Assembly (NCBI GenBank): GCA_015523575.1
Contig: WAJZ01000132.1
Coordinates: forward strand, 1-21,298
Length of the DNA: 21,298 nt
Source of the DNA: Candidatus Hestiella acidicharens
GTDB lineage: Archaea > Thermoproteota > Thermoprotei_A > Sulfolobales > Acidilobaceae
Reading direction: 5' to 3'
Shown here: positions 1 to 6,655 of the stretch, in pieces
Layout of the letters: each line of letters opens with the position of its first letter
How positions within the stretch are numbered: position 1 is the first letter of the stretch
Made by a program: the position numbers and the translations under genes
Notes under the pieces: model-generated
Databases searched by the model: none
What the model saw: the letters and a program-made list of their open reading frames with translations, nothing else
Told to the model about the DNA's origin: nothing

Positions 1-82
1 ATACAACTCCTAAAACTTTATAATTTTAAAGCAAATATTAATAAAGGAGGCTGAGAGTGGAAGGCTATATGAGGTCCGAAGA

Positions 83-157
83 GGACCCGTAGCTCAGCCA
101 GGAGAGAGCGTCGGCCTCCTAAGCCGAATGTCGGGGGTTCAAATCCCCCCGGGTCCG
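83..157 (+). tRNA. tRNA-Arg (anticodon CCT)
   Basis: A full cloverleaf can be drawn. The acceptor stem is GGACCCG (83-89) with CGGGTCC (150-156), and the discriminator is G157. The D stem is GCTC/GAGC, and the anticodon stem is TCGGC (111-115) with GCCGA (123-127). The seven-base loop CTCCTAA puts CCT at positions 34-36. The T stem is GGGGG/CCCCC with loop TTCAAAT. No intron is seen and CCA is not encoded. It reads AGG, one of the commonest arginine codons in the genes of this window. Confidence 0.96.
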
Positions 158-398
158 CTACAAGTTATTGCTTACTGTAAGCTTCTTTGGTGGTATTATA
201 ATTGAGTCAAAATCAACAGAAAACAAACGCCACATCTTCTTTGCGTAAAGGACGAGGCTTTTGATTCTAGCGCTATTCTCTAATTGGATGTATTGGCTTG
301 TTTAATTTTCTGTATCCTTACGATCCATTATATTAGGGTATTGCCTTTGCATAACATACTTTGCGTTTCCTAGGGCTGTTTCATAGATAGCAACAAAC
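158..398. other. Gene-poor spacer after the tRNA
   Basis: I see no supportable gene here. A small perfect hairpin, GCTTAC (170-175) with GTAAGC (177-182), lies just after the tRNA and could mark the end of its transcript. The ten bases CCACATCTTC at 230-239 are the reverse complement of a motif repeated at 447 and 482. No repeat of the tRNA 3' end was found, so there is no sign of an integrated element bounded by attachment sites inside the window. Confidence 0.5.
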
Positions 399-413
399 GA
401 AATATTTAATACT
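399..413 (+). promoter_or_regulatory. TATA-like promoter before tandem hairpins
   Basis: The A+T-rich string ATATTTAATA sits about 25 bases upstream of position 430. That is where a transcript carrying the hairpins at 447-519 would be expected to begin under normal archaeal spacing. This is inferred from spacing and composition only. Confidence 0.35.
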
Positions 414-446
414 TTCCAAAGATGATCATGATTATAGGATGGCTCT

Positions 447-519
447 GAAGATGTGGGATTTCATAAGCCCGAAAGCCAGCCGAAGATGTGGGGAGTTTCC
501 GTTCCCCCCGAAAGCCAGC
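447..519 (+). ncRNA. Candidate small RNA with two tandem hairpins
   Basis: Two imperfect copies of one unit lie side by side at 447-480 and 482-519. Each begins GAAGATGTGGG and ends CCCGAAAGCCAGC, and in each a G-run pairs with the C-run. In the first, GGG (455-457) pairs with CCC (468-470). In the second, GGGGA (490-494) pairs with TCCCC (503-507). The loops differ in sequence and length while the flanking GAAGATG and GAAAGCC are kept, which suggests selection on RNA shape or protein binding. GGCT (441-444) can close the first unit with AGCC (474-477). It lacks clean box C/D or H/ACA signatures. It could instead be a regulatory leader or a decayed repeat. Confidence 0.4.
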
Positions 520-543
520 TAATGAAGGTGGGAGGTTGGAAGG

Positions 544-587
544 TTATCTGCTACGATTATTTCAAAAGTTTCAAAAGTAGCGGATAA
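544..587. repeat. Inverted repeat (hairpin) with repeat-rich loop
   Basis: TTATCTGCTAC (544-554) pairs with GTAGCGGATAA (577-587) over 11 positions, one of them G-U in RNA. The loop contains a short direct repeat of TTTCAAAAGT. GATTAT (555-560) can instead pair with ATAATC (584-589), so two exclusive hairpins are possible. It lies downstream of the tandem-hairpin RNA candidate and could be its 3' end. Confidence 0.45.
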
Positions 588-798
588 TCAGAACGGTTGT
601 AATGGTCTCCATTTTGTGGGCCTTTTAAGGTCTCTGTAGGCTTCTTACCTTTAGTGTTATAAAAATGTGTCGATATATACTCTTCGGTTAGAAGGAAGAG
701 GCAAACATTATTAATGTGCACTATCACCTCATTTTTCTTTTTACAATGAAAGGCTAGGAATTTCTCTTTTGCTAATAGGAACCACAGAAACCATAAAC

Positions 799-807
799 AT
801 ATAAAAC
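799..807 (+). promoter_or_regulatory. TATA box for the acetate-transporter-like gene
   Basis: CATATAAAA is centred about 25 bases before the ATG at 827. Transcription would therefore start at or almost at the start codon, which suggests a leaderless message. No ribosome site precedes the ATG, which agrees with this. Confidence 0.55.
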
Positions 808-826
808 CCCAAGACATAAGAAAGAT

Positions 827-1414
827 ATGGGTGTAATTTTGAATACAGATAAAGATACAAGTTGGGCTTCAGTTTCTGCAATAGGCAATACCGGATTTGC
901 ATTCGCCCTCTTCATAACTGGTTTTACTTATACTGGCCTCGTGCCCTTTGCTGATTCCCTAGGCATTTTGATATTCACGCTACTATTCTTAATAGGGCTT
1001 GGATACTTCCTCTCTTCGATAATTGAGCTTAGGAATAACATGGGATCAACAGGTTTTGTCATACTTGTTTGGAGCCTTTTTGGCTTTATAGCTGGCCTTG
1101 TATACCTTTTTACATATTCTATACCAATCCTACAGCAGCCGTCGCCAACGACCTTCTTAATGTTTTGGCTCTTCTGGATATTCATGGCATTAGTTTCGGC
1201 AGTTGTACTTAAACCTCTAGGAAAGATGATATCAGCAAACCTTTATTGGTTAGCGATAACATTTGCATTTCTTGCGGCAGCCGCCTACGGAAACCTGGCA
1301 GTTATATTTGCCGCTGGTATCATCTCTTTTGCCCAATCACTATACAATTGGTATTTAACAGCTGCGATAATCATAAACAACACCTATAGGAGGAATGTTG
1401 TACCATTAAAGTGA
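827..1414 (+). CDS. GPR1/FUN34/YaaH (SatP)-family acetate transporter
   Basis: This 195-residue integral membrane protein has about six hydrophobic helices, the usual size and layout of the AceTr/SatP family, which takes up acetate and other small carboxylates with protons. The N-terminal stretch SAIGNTGFAFALFITGF aligns by eye with the family's NPAPLGL region, where a small-residue, Gly/Phe-rich first helix follows an Asn. The exact NPAPLGL is not kept. Later helices end in a short basic tail (NNTYRRNVVPLK). The gene is probably leaderless. It is followed after 176 bases by a two-subunit CoA-transferase with its own promoter, so import followed by CoA activation of a short acid is a reasonable joint role. 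Family is likely; substrate is inferred. Confidence 0.75.
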   Translation: MGVILNTDKDTSWASVSAIGNTGFAFALFITGFTYTGLVPFADSLGILIFTLLFLIGLGYFLSSIIELRNNMGSTGFVILVWSLFGFIAGLVYLFTYSIPILQQPSPTTFLMFWLFWIFMALVSAVVLKPLGKMISANLYWLAITFAFLAAAAYGNLAVIFAAGIISFAQSLYNWYLTAAIIINNTYRRNVVPLK

Positions 1415-1427
1415 CCCTATCCTATAT

Positions 1428-1458
1428 CTTAAATATTTTATTTACCCTTTTTATTTTT
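1428..1458 (+). terminator. T-rich terminator after the transporter gene
   Basis: After the TGA at 1414 the + strand carries repeated T-runs, including TTTTT at 1448-1452 and 1454-1458. Oligo-T tracts are the usual archaeal termination signal. Confidence 0.4.
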
Positions 1459-1550
1459 GCAAGCGAAAACTTTAACCATTATTTAAAGTTATAAGGGAAT
1501 TAACTTGCAAGGTAGTAGAATTTAAGTTAATAATTAAGCAAATCTCATAC

Positions 1551-1558
1551 TTAAATAC
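1551..1558 (+). promoter_or_regulatory. TATA box for the CoA-transferase operon
   Basis: CTTAAATA lies about 36 bases before the ATG at 1591, placing the start of transcription near 1580. The short leader then contains GGTGA (1582-1586), a ribosome site 4 bases before the ATG. Confidence 0.45.
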
Positions 1559-1590
1559 CCTGCTTTTGCAAGATACACTATGGTGAAAAA

Positions 1591-2415
1591 ATGCCCCCAG
1601 ACAAGCTTATGAACTTATCTGATGCTATTGATATTATAAATAACGATGATGAAATAACTATTAGCGGGATAACTTTCTTTAGAAATCCCATCAGCTTCCT
1701 AACAGCCATCATCAAAAGTGGTAAGAAAAGGCTTTCCTTTATCGATAGGGAACCTGGCTTTGGACTTGACATGCTGGTTGCAGCGAAATTGCTAAAAAGG
1801 GTAAGGGCTGCCATGGCAACCTTTGAGCACTTTGGCCTCTCCCCTTCTGTGAGGAAGGGCGTAGAAAAACACGAAGTAGAGTACCTTGAAGATACTTGTG
1901 GTGCTGTAGTTGCAGGACTAAGGGCAGGAGCCCAAGGTATACCATTTATGCCGGTTAGGGGGATTTTGGGTTCAGACCTTGTAAGAATACATGAGAAAAA
2001 AGGTACATGGAAGGTAATAAATGACCCCTTTACAGGAGAGGAGATCATAGCCGTTAAAGCCATTGAGCCTGATGTGGCAATAATCCATCTCCACATGGCC
2101 GATAGGTACGGTAATGCTGTGATCCTAGGTCCTAGGTATGAGGATGAGCTAAAAATAAAGGCTGCCAAAAAGGTTATCTTAACCGTAGAAAAGTTAGTTA
2201 ATGAAGAAGACTTGAGGAAGAGGAACCTAGAGTTGCTTTCAGCGAACTCCTATAGGGTTGAAGCAGTTGTAAGCTCGCCAAATGGGGCCTGGCCTACAGG
2301 TATGTACCCCTACTATAGGCCGCAATACAAGGCGATAAAGGAATATTATTACTACGCTAAAAATGGAAACGCATTAGAGTGGATAGAGACAAACCTATAC
2401 AAGAGGTGGTCCTAA
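1591..2415 (+). CDS. Family I CoA-transferase, subunit A (GctA-like)
   Basis: The 274 residues match the alpha subunit of glutaconate-type CoA-transferases. They start with a Met-Pro-Pro-Asp-Lys-Leu opening common in this family. A central IPFMPVRGILGSDL segment and the stretch EPDVAIIHLHMADRYGNAVI are typical of the GctA fold. The complex moves CoA from an acyl-CoA donor to a free carboxylic acid. The catalytic Glu is expected in the partner subunit encoded one base downstream. GGTGA at 1582-1586 supports this start. The next gene starts two bases after this stop codon, so the subunits are co-translated. Substrate is not readable; glutaconate, acetate, propionate or a ring-derived acyl-CoA are options. 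The related IpdAB proteins are hydrolases rather than transferases, a real alternative. Confidence 0.85.
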   Translation: MPPDKLMNLSDAIDIINNDDEITISGITFFRNPISFLTAIIKSGKKRLSFIDREPGFGLDMLVAAKLLKRVRAAMATFEHFGLSPSVRKGVEKHEVEYLEDTCGAVVAGLRAGAQGIPFMPVRGILGSDLVRIHEKKGTWKVINDPFTGEEIIAVKAIEPDVAIIHLHMADRYGNAVILGPRYEDELKIKAAKKVILTVEKLVNEEDLRKRNLELLSANSYRVEAVVSSPNGAWPTGMYPYYRPQYKAIKEYYYYAKNGNALEWIETNLYKRWS

Positions 2416-2416
2416 A

Positions 2417-3166
2417 ATGCCTTCAAGGCCAACTGACATGATGATTAAATGCCTAGGAAGCTTCATAAAGGATGGTGATTACGTCTTCCATGGACTGAAT
2501 AGTATTATCCCACAGCTAGCTATGGCCTATGCATCTCTATACCTCAGAAAGGATTTTATATGGCATGGGGTTACGGAGCAGTTCATGATAGATCCAAAAA
2601 GCTTCAAGGTATACCCTTCTTCTGGTGACCCTAATTCCGGGAAGGATCACCTAGGTATCGTTACAATGGTAGATGCATTTGATATTGCATCGAAGGGCTT
2701 AATGGATTTGATGTACTTTGGTGCTGCTCAAATAGACGAGGAAGCTAACATAAACCTCAGTGTCATAGGGGATTACGAAAATCCAAGGGTTAGGCTTCCT
2801 GGTGGGGCTGCTGTTGCATACCTTTATCCGCTAGTAAAGAGAATTATAATATGGAGTAGGCATGATCCGAGGGTCTTGGTTAAAAAGGTTGATTTCATTA
2901 CGGCAAGCGGAAGGAGAAGAATAGAAAACAGCATGGAAACGCTATTGTGCACTAACAAAGCTTTAATAGAGTTTACAAAAGATGGTCCTATACTTAGAGC
3001 AATTTTTGAAGGACTTGATGTAAATGATGTGATAAGCTCAACGGGTGGGATGAGGATAAACTTAGGAAGCGAAGTGGGCGTGATAAGTTCTTTAAGTAGT
3101 AATGAGCTCGAAGCGATAACCTCTGCCGATCCAGATGGGCTCAGATATGAAGAAAACTATGGATAG
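2417..3166 (+). CDS. Family I CoA-transferase, subunit B (GctB-like)
   Basis: This 249-residue protein is the beta partner of the preceding gene. Glu54 in GVTEQFMIDP falls at the position of the catalytic Glu54 known from glutaconate CoA-transferase beta subunit, which forms the glutamyl-CoA thioester in that enzyme. Other family marks are LPGGAAVAYL near residue 133 and an acidic, glycine-containing C-terminal part. GGTGGT at 2405-2410 is a ribosome site for the ATG at 2417. The presence of Glu54 favours a transferase, but alignment is by eye and the acyl group is unknown. Confidence 0.85.
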   Translation: MPSRPTDMMIKCLGSFIKDGDYVFHGLNSIIPQLAMAYASLYLRKDFIWHGVTEQFMIDPKSFKVYPSSGDPNSGKDHLGIVTMVDAFDIASKGLMDLMYFGAAQIDEEANINLSVIGDYENPRVRLPGGAAVAYLYPLVKRIIIWSRHDPRVLVKKVDFITASGRRRIENSMETLLCTNKALIEFTKDGPILRAIFEGLDVNDVISSTGGMRINLGSEVGVISSLSSNELEAITSADPDGLRYEENYG

Positions 3167-3173
3167 TTGCTAG

Positions 3174-3202
3174 GCTTTTGCCTTTTTCTTTTGCCTTTTT
3201 TA
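3174..3202 (+). terminator. Pyrimidine-rich terminator after CoA-transferase
   Basis: Immediately after the stop codon the + strand has TTTTT, TTTT and TTTTTT runs in a repeated CTTTTGCCTTTTT context. It sits between two convergent genes. Confidence 0.55.
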
Positions 3203-3289
3203 GCACTTTATTAGCCATTATACAACAAGGGTTTCTATTGTAAACTCATCACAAAATGAGTTTTTATAATACTTTGCCATTCAAAAATA

Positions 3290-3517
3290 TCATTTTATGC
3301 CCTTTAAATCAGCTTCTTTCTTGAGGAAATCCAATACATCATAAGGGTCTGCACCAAACCTTTCTTCTATTATGTTCAGCTCTCTCATCCACCTTCTGCC
3401 ATATAACTTCTTAGCCAATTCTATCGTTTCTTCTAAGACCCTTTTTGCCTCCTTTATGGAGTCTTCCAAGTTCTCACCATCCATACTTCCTTCAACCAAG
3501 AATATAGCTATTTTCAA
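3290..3517 (-). CDS. Small hypothetical protein, helical
   Basis: I do not recognise this 75-residue protein. It reads as soluble and mostly helical, with alternating acidic and basic residues: an EAKRVLEETIELAKKLYG helix, a WMRELNIIEERFG helix, and a C-terminal DPYDVLDFLKKEAD helix. Its codon use (AGA, ATA, GAA) matches its neighbours, which supports real coding. The start at 3517 is TTG. An ATG twelve codons in (64 residues) is an alternative, and neither has a strong ribosome site. An A+T-rich TATA-like string lies on this strand at about 3560-3574. It faces the CoA-transferase operon and is divergent from the TFE-beta gene. No function is proposed. Confidence 0.55.
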   Translation of the reverse strand: MKIAIFLVEGSMDGENLEDSIKEAKRVLEETIELAKKLYGRRWMRELNIIEERFGADPYDVLDFLKKEADLKGIK

Positions 3518-3630
3518 AATCTTAAATCGTTTTTTATTTGTAAGGAAAAGAGGGAAATTGTAGTATATATAGATAACAAATTTGATACACCTCTAATACT
3601 TAATAGTAACTCTTATTAGCTCACTGATAT

Positions 3631-3644
3631 GAAAAGGTATAAAT
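3631..3644 (+). promoter_or_regulatory. BRE/TATA promoter for TFE-beta-SRP19
   Basis: GAAAAGG followed by TATAAAT matches an archaeal BRE plus TATA element and predicts transcription from about 3667. A second TATA-like string, CTATATAATAAT at 3659-3670, could start transcripts about 24 bases later. Confidence 0.55.
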
Positions 3645-3709
3645 CCTTCGAAGCACACCTATATAATAATGTAAGCAGATAAATAATGCAATTATTAATG
3701 GTGGGATGT

Positions 3710-4123
3710 ATGCCGAGGGGATCTGACGAGAACGAGAAGGCGGCTATGGAGCTCATAAAGAAATACAAGAAAGGTGTGTTACAAAGTGAACTCTGGAAAA
3801 AGATGGGTCTTGATAGTAGGGAAGGTTCTAGGCTTGTACTTAGGCTTTCAAAAAAAGGACTGATAAAAAGGGAGCAAGTAACAGTTAATGGAAGGAGGAC
3901 GTATAGGATTTTTATTGCTGAGAAGCCTATTGAATCAAAGGTTTTAAATGTAAGCATATCTTCCATACTTGACATACCTTGCACTACATGTCCTTACATC
4001 GATGAGTGCGACCTAGGGGGTTTTCACCAATCATCGACTTGCATGCTACTAGAGCTATGGCTTACTAGGGAGGCAACGCTTTCTTCTGCAAGGAATAGAA
4101 AAGTTGTCAAAAAAGCTATATAA
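3710..4123 (+). CDS. TFE-beta-like transcription initiation factor (RPC34/hRPC39-like)
   Basis: This factor would join TFE-alpha and help RNA polymerase open promoters. The N-terminal 70 residues form a winged-helix pattern (KGVLQSELWKKMGLD, then SRLVLRLSKKGLIKRE, then a beta-wing with NGRRTYRIFI). The C-terminal part has four cysteines, Cys91, Cys94, Cys100 and Cys111, spaced C-x2-C-x5-C-x10-C and followed by a Leu/Trp-rich helix. This is the arrangement of the Fe-S cluster domain of crenarchaeal TFE-beta. I chose ATG 3710 because GGTG at 3700-3703 lies six bases before it. In-frame ATGs at 3686 and 3698 are alternatives. The end overlaps the SRP19 gene by 20 bases. A generic MarR-like regulator is less likely because of the cysteine domain. 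Confidence 0.8.
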   Translation: MPRGSDENEKAAMELIKKYKKGVLQSELWKKMGLDSREGSRLVLRLSKKGLIKREQVTVNGRRTYRIFIAEKPIESKVLNVSISSILDIPCTTCPYIDECDLGGFHQSSTCMLLELWLTREATLSSARNRKVVKKAI

Positions 4124-4439
4124 GGTGGAAGCATTGGGCAGTAAAGATAGCTATGTAGTATGGCCGGCATACCTAGACTATACAATCAGCAGGGGGAGGG
4201 GTAGGAAAATAGGTAAGGGGGTTGCGGTAAGCAGGCCTTCTGCTGAAGAAGTTTTCAGGGCGGCTAAAAATTTGGGTTTGAATCCAATAATGGAAAACAA
4301 GAAATACCCCAAATCTTGGTATGAGCACACAAAGAGAGTTATTGTCGATAAAAAGCTTGAAAGTAAAACTAAGACAATTAAGGCGATAGCTGAGGAAATT
4401 CTAAAGGAAAGAGGTATGAAGAAGGCTCATAAATTTTAA
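4104..4439 (+). CDS. srp19: Signal recognition particle 19 kDa protein
   Basis: SRP19 binds the SRP RNA and prepares it for SRP54, so that membrane and secreted proteins are targeted co-translationally. The protein shows the family signature near its start (SYVVWPAYLDYTISRGRGRK), the central LGLNPIMENKKYPKSW motif and a lysine-rich C-terminus. Length (111 residues) is normal. The start given is TTG 4104, inside the end of the TFE-beta gene. In-frame GTG 4125 or TTG 4137 would also keep the whole domain. The overlap suggests translational coupling. Confidence 0.9.
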   Translation: MSKKLYKVEALGSKDSYVVWPAYLDYTISRGRGRKIGKGVAVSRPSAEEVFRAAKNLGLNPIMENKKYPKSWYEHTKRVIVDKKLESKTKTIKAIAEEILKERGMKKAHKF

Positions 4440-4451
4440 ATCTTAGCTTAC

Positions 4452-4460
4452 CGATATATA
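4452..4460 (+). promoter_or_regulatory. TATA box of the heme operon
   Basis: CGATATATA is centred about 26 bases before position 4482. A message starting there excludes the upstream in-frame TTG at 4465 and favours the ATG at 4507, which has GGTG at 4498-4501. Confidence 0.5.
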
Positions 4461-4506
4461 CGTATTGATTTACCCCCTTTTTAGAGCGATTTCATTGGGT
4501 GAAGTA

Positions 4507-5712
4507 ATGAAAAGAGGATCTTGGCCGCTAAGAGAAAAGCCTATACTAGTCTTCTGGGAGACAACAAAGGCCTGTCTATTATCTTGCAAACATTGTAGAG
4601 CAGAGGCTATAACAAAGCCGTTGCCGAATGAAATGAACACCAAAGAGGGTATGAGGCTAATAGACCAGGTCTCTGAATTTGGAAAGCCTTCGCCTATACT
4701 AATTTTCACTGGCGGGGATCCCTTGATGAGGAACGATATCTGGGAACTCGTTGATTATGCGCATAATAGAGGGGTTGTGGTTGCGTTATCACCAAGTGTT
4801 ACACCAAAACTAGAAGAATCATTTGAAGAATTTAGAAAGCACAAGGTCTCCTCCGTTTCAATTAGCATAGATTCCCCCTACGAAAATGTCCACGATGGCA
4901 TAAGGGGGGTCGAGGGCACCTTTAAGAAATCCGTTGAAGCCATAAAGAAGCTAAAAAGTATGGGCACAAGGGTTCAGGTAAACACAACCGTTATGAGGTC
5001 TACGGTTGATGGTTTGCCAGATATGGTTCGGCTCCTTAAGGAATTAAAAGTGGACACATGGGAAGTCTTTTACTTAGTTCCGACTGGAAGGGCAACGTTT
5101 AGAGAAGACCTATCAAAGGAGGAATGGGAAGACGTTTCCTCGTTTCTATATGAGGCAAGCAAGTATAACATAACAATAAGGACTTCTGAAGGTCCTATAT
5201 TTAGAAGGGTATCCCTGCTTTACAAGGCGTTAGAATCAAAGGGGGTTAACGTAGAGGAGGAGTTGCCTCATGGATCGCTATACTATAGGCTTATTAAAAG
5301 GTTACATGAAACATTAGGAAAGCCTGAAGGTAAGAGTAAAGCAGAAACCCATGGAACAAGGGATGGAATGGGAGTTATTTTTGTTTCTTATGATGGCCTT
5401 GTATATCCTAGCGGCTTCCTCCCATATCCAGTTGGAAGCATAAGAAAGCAAACCTTAGTGGAAATATATAGGAGGTCAACGATATTAAATAAAATTAGAT
5501 CCTCTGAGTTTAAAGGTAAATGTGGTGAGTGTGAGTTTAAGTATATATGTGGAGGAAGCAGATCGAGGGCCTTCTCGTATACTGGCGATATAATGGCTGA
5601 AGATCCTTCCTGTATATACAAGCCTATGGATTATGATAATTTACTAAAAAGATATGGCCTTACTTATGAAGACTTGCTTTCATCGGGTGATGGTCATGGA
5701 GAGCATAGATAA
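4507..5712 (+). CDS. ahbD: Heme b synthase AhbD (radical SAM/SPASM)
   Basis: AhbD makes heme b by oxidative decarboxylation of the two propionates of Fe-coproporphyrin III to vinyls. The radical-SAM cysteines are Cys23, Cys27 and Cys30 in ACLLSCKHC, followed by a GGDP motif for SAM binding. The C-terminal SPASM-type cluster region reads CGECEFKYICGG followed by SRSRAFSYTGD and DPSCIY, close to what is known for AhbD. Start at 4507 is set by the GGTG six bases upstream and the promoter position. Length of 401 residues is slightly over the family norm. The gene opens the ahb operon and its end overlaps the AhbA-AhbB fusion by 17 bases. The separate AhbC homologue at 6652 makes the AhbD assignment more secure, though the two families are related. 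Confidence 0.85.
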   Translation: MKRGSWPLREKPILVFWETTKACLLSCKHCRAEAITKPLPNEMNTKEGMRLIDQVSEFGKPSPILIFTGGDPLMRNDIWELVDYAHNRGVVVALSPSVTPKLEESFEEFRKHKVSSVSISIDSPYENVHDGIRGVEGTFKKSVEAIKKLKSMGTRVQVNTTVMRSTVDGLPDMVRLLKELKVDTWEVFYLVPTGRATFREDLSKEEWEDVSSFLYEASKYNITIRTSEGPIFRRVSLLYKALESKGVNVEEELPHGSLYYRLIKRLHETLGKPEGKSKAETHGTRDGMGVIFVSYDGLVYPSGFLPYPVGSIRKQTLVEIYRRSTILNKIRSSEFKGKCGECEFKYICGGSRSRAFSYTGDIMAEDPSCIYKPMDYDNLLKRYGLTYEDLLSSGDGHGEHR

Positions 5713-6655
5713 GGAAATATTAATGCAGCTACAATACAACTTTCCGCTATCCCCTTACCCATTTATAGACGTTGCTAGAACTTTAGGAATAGGCTATGAG
5801 GATGTATTAAGCAGAATAAAGAAATTAAAGCAAAGTGGCATTATAAAAAGGATAGGGTTTTATTATAACTACAGGTCCTCTGGCAGGAAGTCTGCACTAA
5901 TCGCGTTTGAATCAAAAAATATCGAAAAAATGAAAGAAATAAGCGTAAAAGATCCATTAATAAGCCACAGCTACTTAAGGAACCACCCCAAATACAATGT
6001 GTGGATAGTTGTAAAGAGGGATAGCATGGAGCAATTAATAAACTTCGCAGAGAAAATAATAGAATATCGCGCAGCGGATTCTTATGTAATCCTTCTATCG
6101 AAGAAGACCTACAAACTCAGCGTAAAATATGACATCTACAAGGGAGTCTCAAGGTCTGGTAGGTATTCCGTGTTACCAGAGAACCCACCACTATTAAAAG
6201 ACTTAAACATCAAAGAAGATTTCGTTAATTTAATAAGGAACATAGAGATAAGTGAAAGGCCCTATGAAAAGGCCCTGAAGCAAGGCAACATAGGTGTAGA
6301 AGAGCTGGAAGGTACACTAAAGACCCTATTAGATATGGGAGTTATAGGGGATCCTGGTGCAGCGCTTGACGGCACGAAGCTAGGCTTCAAGGAAAACGGT
6401 ATGGTAGTCATGGAACCAAGGGAGAGCGAGGAAAGGCTTTGCAAATGCGTTTCTGAAATGAGCTACTCAACTCACGTAGTGTTGAGGCGCTCCATTCCGG
6501 AGGGCGCTTGGAAGCACACATGTTATGCAATGGTTCACGCTGTAAGCAAAGAGTTAATTAACAGCATCGTTGCGGAAATAAATAAAAAGTGTTCGCCAAA
6601 GGATATAGGTGTTATATACAGTATTGGTGACTTAAAACCAGGTGTTGCTAGATGA
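5696..6655 (+). CDS. ahbA-ahbB: Siroheme decarboxylase, fused AhbA-AhbB
   Basis: AhbA and AhbB are Lrp/AsnC-like proteins of about 150-180 residues that together decarboxylate siroheme to 12,18-didecarboxysiroheme. Here one 319-residue chain has both halves. The first half (1-155) has an HTH opening of FPLSPYPFIDVARTLGIG type and the heme-site motif SHSYLRNHPKYNVW (His91, His97). The second half (160-319) has a weaker HTH, the GFKENGMVVM strand, and KHTCYAMVHAVSKE (His274, His281), the AhbA/B-type C-terminal motif. I chose ATG 5696, with GGTG at 5686-5689. An upstream in-frame ATG at 5654 would overlap AhbD by 59 bases. The end overlaps AhbC by four bases (ATGA). I see no stop codon or frame change between halves, so the fusion is real in this sequence. 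Confidence 0.85.
   Translation: MESIDKEILMQLQYNFPLSPYPFIDVARTLGIGYEDVLSRIKKLKQSGIIKRIGFYYNYRSSGRKSALIAFESKNIEKMKEISVKDPLISHSYLRNHPKYNVWIVVKRDSMEQLINFAEKIIEYRAADSYVILLSKKTYKLSVKYDIYKGVSRSGRYSVLPENPPLLKDLNIKEDFVNLIRNIEISERPYEKALKQGNIGVEELEGTLKTLLDMGVIGDPGAALDGTKLGFKENGMVVMEPRESEERLCKCVSEMSYSTHVVLRRSIPEGAWKHTCYAMVHAVSKELINSIVAEINKKCSPKDIGVIYSIGDLKPGVAR

Noticed and set aside
302..445. Reverse-strand stretch that translates to a protein-like string (contains VAIYETALGNAKYVMQRQYP)
   Set aside because: It lacks a start codon and ribosome site, ends at a stop after about 46 codons, and I recognise no family. A decayed gene fragment is possible but not shown.
447..519. CRISPR array
   Set aside because: There are only two units, their ends form paired stems around a short variable loop, and no further repeats or cas genes are present.
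557..817. Reverse-strand open frame of 86 codons (hydrophobic start, Lys-rich middle)
   Set aside because: Composition is irregular, there is no ribosome site or promoter in the right place, it covers the promoter of the transporter gene, and its end lies in the 544-587 hairpin. I cannot support it as a gene.
83..830. Integrated element with the tRNA gene as attachment site
   Set aside because: No second copy of the tRNA 3' end and no integrase were found within the window.
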